NCBI GenBank assembly: GCA_010672825.2
Contig: JAAHFU020000006.1
Span: forward strand, 249,549-313,548
Direction: 5' to 3'
Length of the DNA stretch: 64,000 nucleotides
DNA from: Leptolyngbya sp. SIO1E4
GTDB lineage: Bacteria; Cyanobacteriota; Cyanobacteriia; Phormidesmidales; Phormidesmidaceae
Made by a program: the position numbers and the translations under genes. Position 1 is the first letter of the stretch. Every line of letters starts with the position of its first letter. Shown here one piece after another: positions 16,160 to 25,905 of this stretch. The notes below the pieces were generated by a model, which was not told the DNA's origin, did not search any database, and saw only the letters and a program-made list of their open reading frames with translations.

Positions 16160-18103
16160 TTACGCAAGAGCCCACGAGGACGCGCACACGACACGAAAAC
16201 CGATAAGGAAGAGCCCGTAAACGCGCGCGACCCTGTTGCGATTGGCTGAGCGGCAGTTCCTCGAACCGTAGTTCCACGAACCACCCCGCAGCAGCCTCCA
16301 AGCATTCTCATCAGGAGATAACCAGGCGCTGCCATCAGTTGGCGCACCCTCATAAGTCTGGTGCCAGTGGTCTAGGCACCATTCCCAGACATTGCCGTGC
16401 ATGTCATACAAGCCAAAGGCATTCGCAGGAAAACTCCCCACATCCGTTGTTTGATGGCGATATTCCCCTTTAGGGCCTTGTCCATAGGAGCCAGAATAGG
16501 TTTTACCTTCATAGTCCCAATCAGTTCCTCGATAGTTGCCTAAATCAGTCGTGATAGTCGGGCCGAAATGGAAAGGTGTGGTTGTTCGAGCACGACACGC
16601 ATATTCCCATTCCGCCTCACTTGGCAGACGATACTCGCGCCCAGTTTGCCGGGATAAACGCTGGCAAAACTCCACCGCATCATCCCAATTCACCCGCTCC
16701 ACTGGACGGTTATCTCCTTTGAATTGAGCGGGCTCAGGGTCTAAATCACGCTCTACTTGGGGCAAGGCTACGACTGCCCGCCATTGCGCTTGCGTCACCG
16801 GGTACTTGCCCATTAAGAAAGTTGGCACGCGCACCTGATGCTGCGGGCCTTCTACATTCACCCCTTTTAGCGCATCGACGAAATCGCCATACCAGTCGCG
16901 CCCTTCTTCATCTGCTGGCGAGCCCATCGTGAAGGTCCCTTCCGGAATCCTCACCAGGTCCAAGGTGACGCCATTACCCAGATCTTCACGGCGATACTCC
17001 GCCCTCCCTTTGCGCGTTTGCGTAATGACTTTTGGTTCACTCTGCCAAAAGAATCCTGCCTGTTCGATACGGGCGATTGTGGTTGCCTCAAATTCAAAAG
17101 TCGGAGCCGAGGCCACTCTGGGTTTGGAAGTGGACGCTGTAACACTGCGCGTACCTGCAGTTGAAACGCTCCCTGGACTAGGTGAGGTGACCGGCCCAAC
17201 TCGCTTAAGGGCAATCCGTTGCAACGCTGAAATTGCTGGTCGATCAGCCGGGGAGGCGGCCAGCACCCGAATCCAGAGCTGCTCAGCCAGATCTAACTCG
17301 TTTTCTAGTTCTGCTTCCTGAGCATCGGTCTTCAGAGTCAAGACGTCTTCTAGAGTGGCTTTTCGGGGCAACAGAATTAAGTGATTCTTGGCCAGCGGCT
17401 CCACAGCGGTATAAGGCGTTTGGGTCGGCTTCCCGTGCTGAGCATTGAGCCTCGGCACCTGATACCGCAGATATTGATCCAGCCGCTCTACTGTGGCACA
17501 GTTCGTTGCCCCCTGAAGCTTAAATCCTTCTAACAGCGCATAGGTAAAGGCTCCATGGCCTAGGTCATCAATTTCATAGGAAGATTCGCGGGGGCTGCAC
17601 GAATAAACCGTCACCATCCCCTTTTGTTCTTCCGTCCCCAGCCCCAGCCCGCGACGACGTCCTTGGCTCCGACAAGCATCCAGCAATAGCACCGTATTGT
17701 CTGCTCCACAGTTTCGCAGATACGCTGTGATGTCGCTAATGCGCAGCGCCGTCTCTTCCAAGTTGCCGGGGTCCACATCCACCGGCATCAAATAATCATG
17801 CCCCTCGTGCAGTTCCCCGTGTCCCGCAAAAAAGAACCAGAAGTTATCGCCCACATCCAAAAAGGCTTTCTGAAATCGCTCTCGCAAGAAGCGCTTGAGA
17901 TTTGCGTAGGTGGGGTGCGATCTCATCGGGCCACGAGGCGTCTGAATCGCTGGAGCATCATCAGCAAAGTAATAGACCTGCTCAAACTGCCCGTCTTGAA
18001 GGAAGAAGTTACGCACAGAGTCAGCATCCTGCACCGCATATTGCAGCGGCTGCAGGTTGTAGTATTCATTAATACCAATGCAGATAGCCCAGTTTCTACT
18101 CAT
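16160..18103 (-). CDS. Caspase-like protease / FGE fusion, DGR target 3
   Basis: A 647-residue protein. Residues 1-240 are a C14 caspase-like domain with His95 (FFFAGHG) and Cys144 (LLLDACRS) and the typical start WAICIGINEYYNLQPLQYAV. A short helical linker (about 250-300) and a low-complexity Ser/Thr/Pro stretch follow. Residues about 370-640 form an FGE domain (FTMGSPADE, YRLPSEAEWEYACRAR, FGLYDMHGNVWEWCLDHW) ending in variable region VR3. In multicellular cyanobacteria such caspase-FGE proteins are known DGR targets and are viewed as immune receptors with a cell-death protease. It is not in the tight ternary operon, being separated by about 1.9 kb of coiled-coil gene and relics, but has the same orientation. 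No transmembrane helix is seen. Confidence 0.88.
   Translation of the reverse strand: MSRNWAICIGINEYYNLQPLQYAVQDADSVRNFFLQDGQFEQVYYFADDAPAIQTPRGPMRSHPTYANLKRFLRERFQKAFLDVGDNFWFFFAGHGELHEGHDYLMPVDVDPGNLEETALRISDITAYLRNCGADNTVLLLDACRSQGRRRGLGLGTEEQKGMVTVYSCSPRESSYEIDDLGHGAFTYALLEGFKLQGATNCATVERLDQYLRYQVPRLNAQHGKPTQTPYTAVEPLAKNHLILLPRKATLEDVLTLKTDAQEAELENELDLAEQLWIRVLAASPADRPAISALQRIALKRVGPVTSPSPGSVSTAGTRSVTASTSKPRVASAPTFEFEATTIARIEQAGFFWQSEPKVITQTRKGRAEYRREDLGNGVTLDLVRIPEGTFTMGSPADEEGRDWYGDFVDALKGVNVEGPQHQVRVPTFLMGKYPVTQAQWRAVVALPQVERDLDPEPAQFKGDNRPVERVNWDDAVEFCQRLSRQTGREYRLPSEAEWEYACRARTTTPFHFGPTITTDLGNYRGTDWDYEGKTYSGSYGQGPKGEYRHQTTDVGSFPANAFGLYDMHGNVWEWCLDHWHQTYEGAPTDGSAWLSPDENAWRLLRGGSWNYGSRNCRSANRNRVARVYGLFLIGFRVVCASSWALA
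16188..16294 (-). other. DGR variable region VR3 (different template)
   Basis: Same length and position as VR1 and VR2, but with different constant bases (AACTGCCGCTCAGCC where the others have TGTCGCTCTGCC). Variable codons again mostly end in C or T (AAC, TAC, GGT, AAC, AAT, GTC, GTT, TAC, CTC, TTC, CTT, ATC). A second template repeat, or an older version of the same one, is implied. Confidence 0.7.
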
Positions 18104-18194
18104 CCTGCGTGACTCATCAGCCCTTATTGGTCTTACGATCTCTACCTAGTTGTACCGGCATTTTCCTGAGATTCCTAACACCTTCAACATGGCC

Positions 18195-18378
18195 TCATCC
18201 CAGTCCGTCGATTCTGCCGCGAATCACCTCATCTTCAGCTTCTGCAGCTATCTCAGTGCTGACCTCTGAGCGAATGTGGAACGGTTCATCATAGAAGCCT
18301 GCTAAATCTAGCAGAGGTGACAGCACCCCCATCTTGACGCTGTTTTCCAGCAAGGGTGAGTTCTTGAGAAGACGTTTG
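18195..18378 (-). pseudogene. Relic of a cyanobacterial restriction-like protein
   Basis: One frame reads LLENSVKMGVLSPLLDLAGF, YDEPFHIRSE, IAAEAEDEVIRGRID and then a stop at 18195-18197. This closely resembles the central block (LVKMVVLSPLLDLAGFY ... VIVRGRIDVLVL) of a widespread cyanobacterial family of about 200 residues annotated as restriction endonuclease subunits. Both ends are missing and no start codon is available, so it is a fragment. It separates the caspase gene from the YhcG gene. Confidence 0.6.
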
Positions 18379-18436
18379 AAAACGTCTAAAACTGGCGCTT
18401 GGTTTCTACATGACCACTCAGTTCATTTCATGTGCT

Positions 18437-19471
18437 TCACTGATTAGACTCTGTACTCTCTGCCTCAATCAATCTCGCCGCACTTTCTAGTTCCAACTGC
18501 AGCCGCTCTGTACTGGGTAACTTGTGTGTCGCAACGGCAATTGGATTCCGAAGATTCCCTAAGGCATATTCAGCAATCGTCTTATTCTTTGACTTACAGA
18601 GGATGATGCCGATTGTCGGTTGATCATGATCTTCGCGCTCTTGTGCATCGATCGCCATAAGATAAAAATTCATGCGGCCAGAATGCTCTGGTTGAAACTC
18701 CCCCATCTCCAATTGAATTGCGACAAAACAGCGCAACTTCAGGTGGTAGAACAACATATCAACATAAAAATCAGAGCCTTCTACTTCCAAACGGTAGTTG
18801 GGCCCCACAAAGGAGAACCCGACCCCTAACTCCAACAAGAAATCACGCATGTGCTCAACGAGCGCTCGTTTCAAATCCTGGTGCTGTACGTTCTCATCAA
18901 CCAGCAGGAAGTCTAGACAGTAAGGGTCCTTAATGAGACTCCGAGCCAAGTCAGATTGTGGCTGTGGCAGAGTCAGCTCAAAGTTAGTGACCACACCCTC
19001 CTGTGTTTCATAAAGCCCACACTCAATTTGGGCCACCAGGACACTGCGACTCCAGCCGTTATTGAGGGCCTTCTGGGCATACCACAGGCGCTTGTTGGGG
19101 TCTTTCAACTTCTCTAGCAACGCCACATTTTGCCGCCAGGGAAGATTGGCCAACGGGCGTTGGCCAATTCCATCCGGCCAAGCCTCAGCAAACGCCCGCA
19201 TGTATTTTAGGTTGGAGCGTGAAAATCCCTTCATGTCGGGAAATTCCTGCTTTAAGTCCTGAGCTAATCGGTCAATAACTTTACTGCCCCAACCCTGTTC
19301 CTGTTGCCGAATCAGGATTTCTTTGCCAATGAACCAGTATAGATGGACCAGCTTTTGATTAACGGCTAGTGCTGCCTCAATTTGGGCCGTTCGAATCCGG
19401 GTTTTCAGGCCGTCCAGCAAGGCAAAGTAATTTTGATCGTCGGGTAGTGGGTTAGAGAGCTTGCGGGACAT
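18437..19471 (-). CDS. YhcG/DUF1016-family PD-(D/E)XK protein with altered active site
   Basis: A 344-residue protein spanning the DUF1016 family: N-terminal helical domain (about 1-150; GWGSKVIDRLAQDLKQEFPD, FSRSNLKYMRAFAEAWP) and a C-terminal PD-(D/E)XK nuclease domain (about 180-340; FYVDMLFYHLKLRCFVAIQL). Where relatives have E-L-K in the active strand (FELKIGEFKPEY pattern), this protein reads AIQLEMGEFQPEH, so both the Glu and Lys appear replaced (Gln, Glu). If the alignment is right, the nuclease would be inactive or rebuilt, while the preceding Asp (YVDML) is kept. Members are scattered on mobile DNA and linked with restriction and defence. The gene is complete, with no obvious partner. 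Confidence 0.85.
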   Translation of the reverse strand: MSRKLSNPLPDDQNYFALLDGLKTRIRTAQIEAALAVNQKLVHLYWFIGKEILIRQQEQGWGSKVIDRLAQDLKQEFPDMKGFSRSNLKYMRAFAEAWPDGIGQRPLANLPWRQNVALLEKLKDPNKRLWYAQKALNNGWSRSVLVAQIECGLYETQEGVVTNFELTLPQPQSDLARSLIKDPYCLDFLLVDENVQHQDLKRALVEHMRDFLLELGVGFSFVGPNYRLEVEGSDFYVDMLFYHLKLRCFVAIQLEMGEFQPEHSGRMNFYLMAIDAQEREDHDQPTIGIILCKSKNKTIAEYALGNLRNPIAVATHKLPSTERLQLELESAARLIEAESTESNQ

Positions 19472-19767
19472 GGGGCAGGGAGTTTTAAATCAGGAAGATA
19501 TCTTCCTCATCTTATTTGAATCCTTAGACACTAGAATATGTGTACTGGAAAAATAACCATCGATTACACCTATCCGAATTAAGCTCATCCCATCTGTTGT
19601 TAGGGTTGCACCAGCGGAATCGCCTATGGGTGATGCTCAAACAAGCGTGCGATCGCACTCAATCCATTCCTTAGTATTGTGCGATTTCTCATAAATTTAA
19701 GCTCTCAGGATGCCCGTATTGAAGAGAGCAGAGGTAAAATTCCAGCACTTGTTGCCTCCTTCTTTTC

Positions 19768-21177
19768 ATGGTCTCTGACACTCCATCTCGTGATTCTAAA
19801 TCAGCGCCCAAAGCCACCTCAAAGCCGGCAAAAGTCGGCATTGGGACACCTTCACGAGACCGTCCGACAACGAGTCCGAACTTGTTTACAGAGGGCAACA
19901 CCGCTTCTATCAGCTCATCGCTGCCTCTCTGGGAAGCCAGCAATATTCTGACCCAACGGAAACATTTGCCCTGGGTTATGGATCCAGATGGCAAACTTTG
20001 CTACACCCGCGATGTCGATGATGGTCAGGGGGCTATCTATTTTTGGGTTGCCGAAAATACAGAAGATGAACACCCCGCAACGTTAGCCGGTGCGGCTGCC
20101 CTCGCAGTCATCGATAACTTTGATATCCGCGCAGCGTGCATGCACCTGATCTATGCGGCCCATGCGACTCAGGTTGAAAAACCCTGGGAAGAGGAGATCG
20201 TGATTGACGATCGCCAGATCGAAGCTTACTTAGGTCTGCAGAAGCGGACTGACAAATCCCGCAAAGAAAAGCTGGCTCTGATTGAAGAAATTGCTAAACA
20301 GCCTTGCAAAATCACAACCTACATCTCCTGGCCTCGGCGAGGGCGACGCAAAGGGTTCACGGTTGAAGAAGGCCGTCTCTGGCACATCTTGGGAACCCGC
20401 TACCACTACCAGGAAGACCTCTTTGGGAATAAGGAAATTGCCGGTATTTCCTTCATCGTCAAAGCGGGTCTGTGGGCCAAGTACTTTCTCAATGAAGATG
20501 CTGAGCAAGATCAGACACTTTCCTCACGCCAGGGAGTCTTGTCAAAATCCTTGCTCGAGAGCGTGATGAGCATCTGGCAGCATCGGGAGGGAGCCGCACG
20601 CTTGATGGTATGGCTACTGTTTAAGTCACAGACAAACAAACAGCAGGCACTCAGCGTACAGACCTTGATGGAGGTTGCCTACGGTCCCAAAAAGGTTGAG
20701 GAAGCAAAGTCAGACCTGCAGTTACGGAAGAAACTGGGCAATACATGGGATGAGGATATCTTCACGCTGCACGATCGCGGCTGGAATTTGAAATTTGACC
20801 CGGAGACGTACCCGGTCGAGATTCAGCCGATTGGTTTGGGTAGAGGAGATTCTCGGCGTCCCCGGGGTTTCTTTGAAAAGCTGCTGGGTGCCTATCTATG
20901 GATTAGCCCCCCTGATGCCTGGGTAACTCAACCGTTACCCAGTACTCCCAGTGATAAATCTGCAACTGATACACTCCAAATTACATCAGAGCCAGAGCCA
21001 CCTAGCCTCACAGGTGATGAGATGAGAGTGCTCAGGGCAGAAAAAGGCTGGAGTCAGCGAAAGCTGGCAGTACTCACGGGCATCAGTCAAGGGCTCATCT
21101 CGATGATGGAGAATGGAACCCGGTCAATTACGGCTGACAACGAACAGATCTTGCGACGGGTTTTTGATTACATGTGA
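19768..21177 (+). CDS. Rep-like plasmid protein with C-terminal XRE helix-turn-helix
   Basis: A 469-residue protein not belonging to a family I can name with certainty. Residues 1-50 are a disordered Ser/Thr/Pro region, about 50-400 a mixed alpha/beta body, and about 410-465 an XRE-type HTH (MRVLRAEKGWSQRKLAVLTG, then ISQGLISMMENG). It is followed within 350 bp by an array of TGATTACA-containing repeats and, across that array, by a primase-like gene on the same strand. That context argues for a replication initiator or copy-control protein binding the repeats. The ATG at 19768 follows a long AT-rich stretch; the 19472-19767 gap contains no other gene that I can support. Confidence 0.6.
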   Translation: MVSDTPSRDSKSAPKATSKPAKVGIGTPSRDRPTTSPNLFTEGNTASISSSLPLWEASNILTQRKHLPWVMDPDGKLCYTRDVDDGQGAIYFWVAENTEDEHPATLAGAAALAVIDNFDIRAACMHLIYAAHATQVEKPWEEEIVIDDRQIEAYLGLQKRTDKSRKEKLALIEEIAKQPCKITTYISWPRRGRRKGFTVEEGRLWHILGTRYHYQEDLFGNKEIAGISFIVKAGLWAKYFLNEDAEQDQTLSSRQGVLSKSLLESVMSIWQHREGAARLMVWLLFKSQTNKQQALSVQTLMEVAYGPKKVEEAKSDLQLRKKLGNTWDEDIFTLHDRGWNLKFDPETYPVEIQPIGLGRGDSRRPRGFFEKLLGAYLWISPPDAWVTQPLPSTPSDKSATDTLQITSEPEPPSLTGDEMRVLRAEKGWSQRKLAVLTGISQGLISMMENGTRSITADNEQILRRVFDYM

Positions 21178-21529
21178 GTACGCTTTGATTACGGGGAAAC
21201 TAGAGCCTCCCTCCTTAACGCAGTTTGGAGATGTGAGCTTTTCGGGAGTCTGTAAAAGACTAGGGGCTGTCATCATTTATCCGTTGAGTGTAAACAGCGA
21301 AAGGGGTTCAGCCCCTAGCTGAGGTTCTGGGGCGGGCGCGGTAATGCTGATACCGCAAGCATTCTGGCTTAATTTGATGACGCGCCCTAGTGTTCTATGG
21401 GCAGAACGACTTGTGATCACAGATGATTACAGAGTTCTCTAGAACTCCCTACCTAAAGGGGTAAAACCCTTCTCAGGTAAGGCTTTTAACGATTACACTC
21501 CGATCACATCGATCGCTAAACTCTGCACC

Positions 21530-21840
21530 TGATTACACAATTCTCTAGACCCCCATACTTAATGCTCGGAACCCTTGACCAATAGGGCAATCAGGCGATC
21601 ACACCTTGATTACAACACCACTAGAACCGCCTACCTGATTACACAATTCTCTAAACCCCCATACTTAATGCTCAGAACCCTTGGCCAATAGGGCAATCAG
21701 GCAATCGCACCTTGATTACAACATCACTAGAACCGCCTACCTGATTACACAATTCTCTAGACCCCCATACTTAATGCTCAGAACCCTTGACCAATAGGGC
21801 AATCAGGCGATCACACCTTGATTACAACACCACTAGAGCC
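21530..21840 (+). repeat. 106-bp direct repeats, three tandem units
   Basis: Units start at 21530, 21636 and 21742, each beginning TGATTACACAATTCTCTA and containing a second TGATTACAAC 77 bp later. Units differ at only a few bases; the third is cut short near CACTAGAGCC. The exact 106-bp spacing is about ten helical turns. This is the arrangement expected for initiator-binding iterons. Confidence 0.85.
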
Positions 21841-22226
21841 CAGATACTAACTGGTTTGAGATGAGCGTTAGCCCTTCCCATCTATTTTTGTGACTGCAGA
21901 TATGGGAAATCGGTCTCGATACTGTGATTACAACAAAGGTCTATCAATCATCTGATTACAGAAGTACTCTAGAGCCCTGACCAAAAAACACTAGACCCCT
22001 ATCCCTGATCTCTCTAAACCCCCCTCCCTAAGAGTTACGTTTTTGAACGATGCTTCAACCTCTTCAAGGAAATTTTGTGGATTTCAAGGGTGAAAGTGAT
22101 TACAAAGTGACTGGTTCAGACGTTCTTGTGTAATCAACTCCCTTGTTATAAGAAGAGGCGTATTTTGGCGCAAGGGGAAAAGTATTCAAAAAAGGTACCG
22201 TAAGCAATCGTCTTCAACTTCAACTA

Positions 22227-22260
22227 AAAAACCCCAACTGTTGGCGCAGTTGAGGTTTTT
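22227..22260 (+). terminator. Terminator-like hairpin
   Basis: A 14-bp stem (AAAAACCCCAACTG with CAGTTGAGGTTTTT, one mismatch) and 6-base loop, ending in a run of T. It could act in both directions. It separates the iteron field from the primase gene. Confidence 0.7.
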
Positions 22261-22529
22261 GAAAAAGACATATCCGTGTGCGGGATACATCAAGAGAGCA
22301 CCAGCAAAAATGCTTTGGCGAGCAGTGCTGGTGTCGTTCTGCTTTCATCCGCTTATTTTAGAAACCTAAACACAGATTCTGCAAGTAATCAGTGCCTCAT
22401 TGGTTTCGGACAACACCCAAGAACATGGCTCTTTCCGAATGCTTTTGGCGAAGTGTTCTGGTTTGTGGTGAAGTCATTAGGCGCAGCTTGTATCCCGTGC
22501 GCTGCAGTTTATTCGGGAAATAACAAGCT

Positions 22530-24185
22530 GTGGACACAATTGTGCCAAGTTCTAGCTATGTCCTAGAACACGATGATCTGTTCTTAAAACTTTGGCCTCA
22601 CCGATACGATTACATCTGGGCCGAATACCCTATACCTGGTGAAAAACCCCGCTGGCATACTGAGTCACGGCATCCCTTGAGCGATCGCCTCATCAATCAA
22701 GGGGCCTATCTTTATGGGGTTCGGTTTAGTTCTATAACGAACTACATCATGTTGGATATTGATCGAGGCAGTCTATACCACCCGAACAATGATCCCCTGG
22801 CGCTTCCTCGTATGCGGGCAGCTCTAGAAGATTTGGGTTTAGTATCTGGCCTTGTCTGCACTTCTAGCTACAGTGGAGGTCTACATCTTTATTTCCCGTT
22901 TGCAGAGGCTCAGAAAACCTGGGAGATTGCTCTGGCAGTAGCCACTGTGCTAGAGAACCAGGGATTTAAGCGAGCTGCGGGTCACTTAGAGCTGTATCCA
23001 AACCCGCGCACTTTTGCAGCCCAGGAAGAACCAACTCTCTACCATGCTCACCGTTTACCGTTGCAGCTGGGCTCGTACGTCCTTGATGAGGATTACGTAC
23101 CTGTCTCTGCTTCCAAAGATTTGTTTGTGCAGTACTGGCAGCAGTGTCGGCTCAAAAATGACCTGGATTTGGTGACGCTCAAGTGTATTTTGAAGACGGC
23201 ACGACGGCGATCGTATCGAGTCACCACTAAGGCTGAAAAATTTCTCAATGACCTCAATGCAGAGATTGAGCTGGGTTGGACAGGGCCTGGAATGACTAAT
23301 CGACTGCTGGGTCGGATTGCAATGCGGAGTTACATCTTCGGGCATATCCTCTATGCTAAGCAGCCACTTGTGGGTGAAGCGCTGGTTCAAGACATGGTGC
23401 AAACTGCTCAAAATCTACCGGGCTTCTATGAATGGAGTAACCATGTTCATGAAATCGAGAAACGAGCTCAGGATTGGGCTCGGGCAATTGAGCAAACAGA
23501 GCGGTATTTTCCCTACGGGACTGGGAAAGAGATCAATTCAGCCGATGTCAATGAAACCAGTCTGCCGTCCTATCATGACCAGCTTGCAACCACAGCCCGT
23601 GAGAAAGTTCGGCTAGCCATTGTCACCTTGCTGGAGGAAGGAGGACTGCCGGTTACTGTTAGTGCTCGCTTCAAACTGCTAACTAGTCGATTTCATATTG
23701 GTGGATCAACTCTGTATAAGCATAAGGATTTGTGGCATCCTGACCATCTGATGGATGCTGCTCCTGTGGAAAACCCCCCGCACCCCCCTACTTTTGTGGA
23801 GACTTCAGAGGTGGGACGCTATGAGGGAGCGCCCACCTCTGAGAGTCCCTCAAGCTTATTGGGGCCAAAGACCGGTAATAGTAGGCCTGTTCTGGCTTTT
23901 GGGGAGTCGTTGCCTGTCCATTTAGTGGCAGGGGTGTGTAATGACATCTCAGCGGAGGCTGATGGGCAACTCTGTTTCTTCAGTGTGAAGGCGGCGATCG
24001 CAACGGCCCGTATCAACAGGCAACGGGTGCAGGCTGAGCGCCGGGCAATCCAGGCCGAGCACCGACAGCGACGGGTTGAAGCCGCGCAGAAGGCTTATGC
24101 TGAGCGCATGGAGCAGTATCTGGCGTCGGGTGATGCCATTTTAGTGGGGGCAGCTCTTGACTGGCTGCAGAGACTCCAGCGTTAG
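22530..24185 (+). CDS. Primase-like (AEP-fold) plasmid replication protein
   Basis: A 551-residue protein. The N-terminal third has the marks of an archaeo-eukaryotic-type primase: a metal-binding D-x-D in YIMLDIDRGSLYH (Asp76, Asp78) and a downstream Gly/Ser-rich strand with His (SSYSGGLHLYFPF, about 107-120). A helical middle part follows. Around residues 365-405 there is a winged-helix-like segment (LLTSRFHIGGSTLYKHKDLW) resembling replication and resolvase HTHs, and a charged Arg/Gln-rich tail ends the protein. It likely primes or initiates copying from the upstream iterons. The stop lies 11 bp before the first repeat of CRISPR array 1, so the array directly abuts the replication gene. 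A decayed relative of its C-terminal part lies at 14500-14806. Confidence 0.7.
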   Translation: MDTIVPSSSYVLEHDDLFLKLWPHRYDYIWAEYPIPGEKPRWHTESRHPLSDRLINQGAYLYGVRFSSITNYIMLDIDRGSLYHPNNDPLALPRMRAALEDLGLVSGLVCTSSYSGGLHLYFPFAEAQKTWEIALAVATVLENQGFKRAAGHLELYPNPRTFAAQEEPTLYHAHRLPLQLGSYVLDEDYVPVSASKDLFVQYWQQCRLKNDLDLVTLKCILKTARRRSYRVTTKAEKFLNDLNAEIELGWTGPGMTNRLLGRIAMRSYIFGHILYAKQPLVGEALVQDMVQTAQNLPGFYEWSNHVHEIEKRAQDWARAIEQTERYFPYGTGKEINSADVNETSLPSYHDQLATTAREKVRLAIVTLLEEGGLPVTVSARFKLLTSRFHIGGSTLYKHKDLWHPDHLMDAAPVENPPHPPTFVETSEVGRYEGAPTSESPSSLLGPKTGNSRPVLAFGESLPVHLVAGVCNDISAEADGQLCFFSVKAAIATARINRQRVQAERRAIQAEHRQRRVEAAQKAYAERMEQYLASGDAILVGAALDWLQRLQR

Positions 24186-24195
24186 TGTTTGAGAC

Positions 24196-25905
24196 GTTTC
24201 CAACAACTCCGATTTTGCTAATCGGAAAGTCTATGACAATGGCCTTCGTAGTACCGCAATGGCTCCAAGTTTCCAACAACTCCGATTTTGCTAATCGGAA
24301 AGGCGGGCGTATTCGCAGTATACGGGAGGTGCGTAGCAGTTTCCAACAACTCCGATTTTGCTAATCGGAAAGTTCAGGAATGGTATTGTGCGCGGCTCCC
24401 TTAGTTGTTTCCAACAACTCCGATTTTGCTAATCGGAAAGTTTCCAGTTCGTTTATGGCCATGACTCCAGCTATACATTGTTTCCAACAACTCCGATTTT
24501 GCTAATCGGAAAGCTGTCAAACATGTGGCGGCTCAGGAGAGTCAGGCCGGTTTCCAACAACTCCGATTTTGCTAATCGGAAAGGGTGAGATCGAATCTCT
24601 CCTCGTTGGCGACGAGGGTTTCCAACAACTCCGATTTTGCTAATCGGAAAGAATCGAGCTTGGCAAAGAGAATGCTACCAATGTGACTGTTTCCAACAAC
24701 TCCGATTTTGCTAATCGGAAAGCTACTACCAAAAAGCCCTCGAAGACAACAAGGTGTTTCCAACAACTCCGATTTTGCTAATCGGAAAGACCTGGAACAG
24801 ATGATCCAGGAAACCGTGAATACGGTGTTTCCAACAACTCCGATTTTGCTAATCGGAAAGCTTTATCTACTACATGCAAGAGGTAGGATATGCAGGTTTC
24901 CAACAACTCCGATTTTGCTAATCGGAAAGCAGCCTAAGAGATGATACCAACCTCATCGTGGAAAGGGTTTCCAACAACTCCGATTTTGCTAATCGGAAAG
25001 TTTCAGGAGCTTGCCTACCAGCAAACACGCTCTCAGGGGTTTCCAACAACTCCGATTTTGCTAATCGGAAAGTTCCAGGAAGGCACAGCATTCTGTGTCG
25101 CAACGTGGTTTCCAACAACTCCGATTTTGCTAATCGGAAAGCCCTAGGTTTAGAGAGAATGTGGGAAAAGGCGCGAGGGTTTCCAACAACTCCGATTTTG
25201 CTAATCGGAAAGCCTGCAGGACGGCTACGCAGATACGTTCACAGCGTTTCCAACAACTCCGATTTTGCTAATCGGAAAGCAGATTATCGTGTATAGCCAC
25301 CAGAACAAGCTTCTGTTTCCAACAACTCCGATTTTGCTAATCGGAAAGACTTATTCTCGCAAGGGTAACCAACATTTTGAAATTGAAGTTTCCAACAACT
25401 CCGATTTTGCTAATCGGAAAGACGTACTTTTTCTCAATTCCGGCGTTGATGACGAAGCGTTTCCAACAACTCCGATTTTGCTAATCGGAAAGTGGACTGT
25501 TTGACATGCAATCAGCTTACAGACGAGGGTTTCCAACAACTCCGATTTTGCTAATCGGAAAGGGAGACGAAGAGAGCTTTGCCGTGTTCTCTTCATGTTT
25601 CCAACAACTCCGATTTTGCTAATCGGAAAGGAGTTGCCCCGCTGGCTGCATGTGTTCATCTCTCGGTTTCCAACAACTCCGATTTTGCTAATCGGAAAGG
25701 CCTCGGCCCAGACATTGAAGGGGTCGACGATGAAAGTTTCCAACAACTCCGATTTTGCTAATCGGAAAGAAGCGGGGACCTTATGCTAAAAAATAGCTAA
25801 ACGTTTCCAACAACTCCGATTTTGCTAATCGGAAAGGCGGCAACCAAAGCGGCAACCAAAGCAAGGAGAATGTTTCCAACAACTCCGATTTTGCTAATCG
25901 GAAAG
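24196..25905 (-). CRISPR. CRISPR array 1 (25 repeats)
   Basis: 25 copies of a 34-bp repeat, spacers about 33-38 bp. On the + strand repeats start GTTTCCAACAACTCCG and end AATCGGAAAG, with a 6-bp internal stem (CCGATT/AATCGG). The complementary reading ends TTGGAAAC, the usual type III 5' handle, so crRNAs are probably made from the minus strand. The leader then lies on the right, where a 215-bp block conserved with array 2 begins. Repeats are essentially identical throughout. Confidence 0.97.

Larger units (their letters stand above)
21178..22529. other. Candidate plasmid replication origin (iteron region)
   Basis: About 1.35 kb without a convincing gene, between the Rep-like and primase-like genes. 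TGATTACA or its close variants recur about a dozen times from 21424 to 22105, often followed 6-8 bases later by CTCTAGA or CACTAGA. Three tandem 106-bp units form the core. AT-rich sequence follows, and a terminator-like hairpin closes the region at 22227-22260. A weak 96-codon ORF (22276-22566) overlaps the primase start and is not supported. Confidence 0.6.

Noticed and set aside
22276..22566. 96-codon ORF before the primase gene
   Set aside because: Overlaps the primase start and has biased, non-protein-like composition.
24708..25796. Repetitive ORFs with FPTTPILLIGK or VSNNSDFANRK units
   Set aside because: These are frames through CRISPR repeats, not repeat proteins. The same applies to 29952-31218 and 39672-40910.
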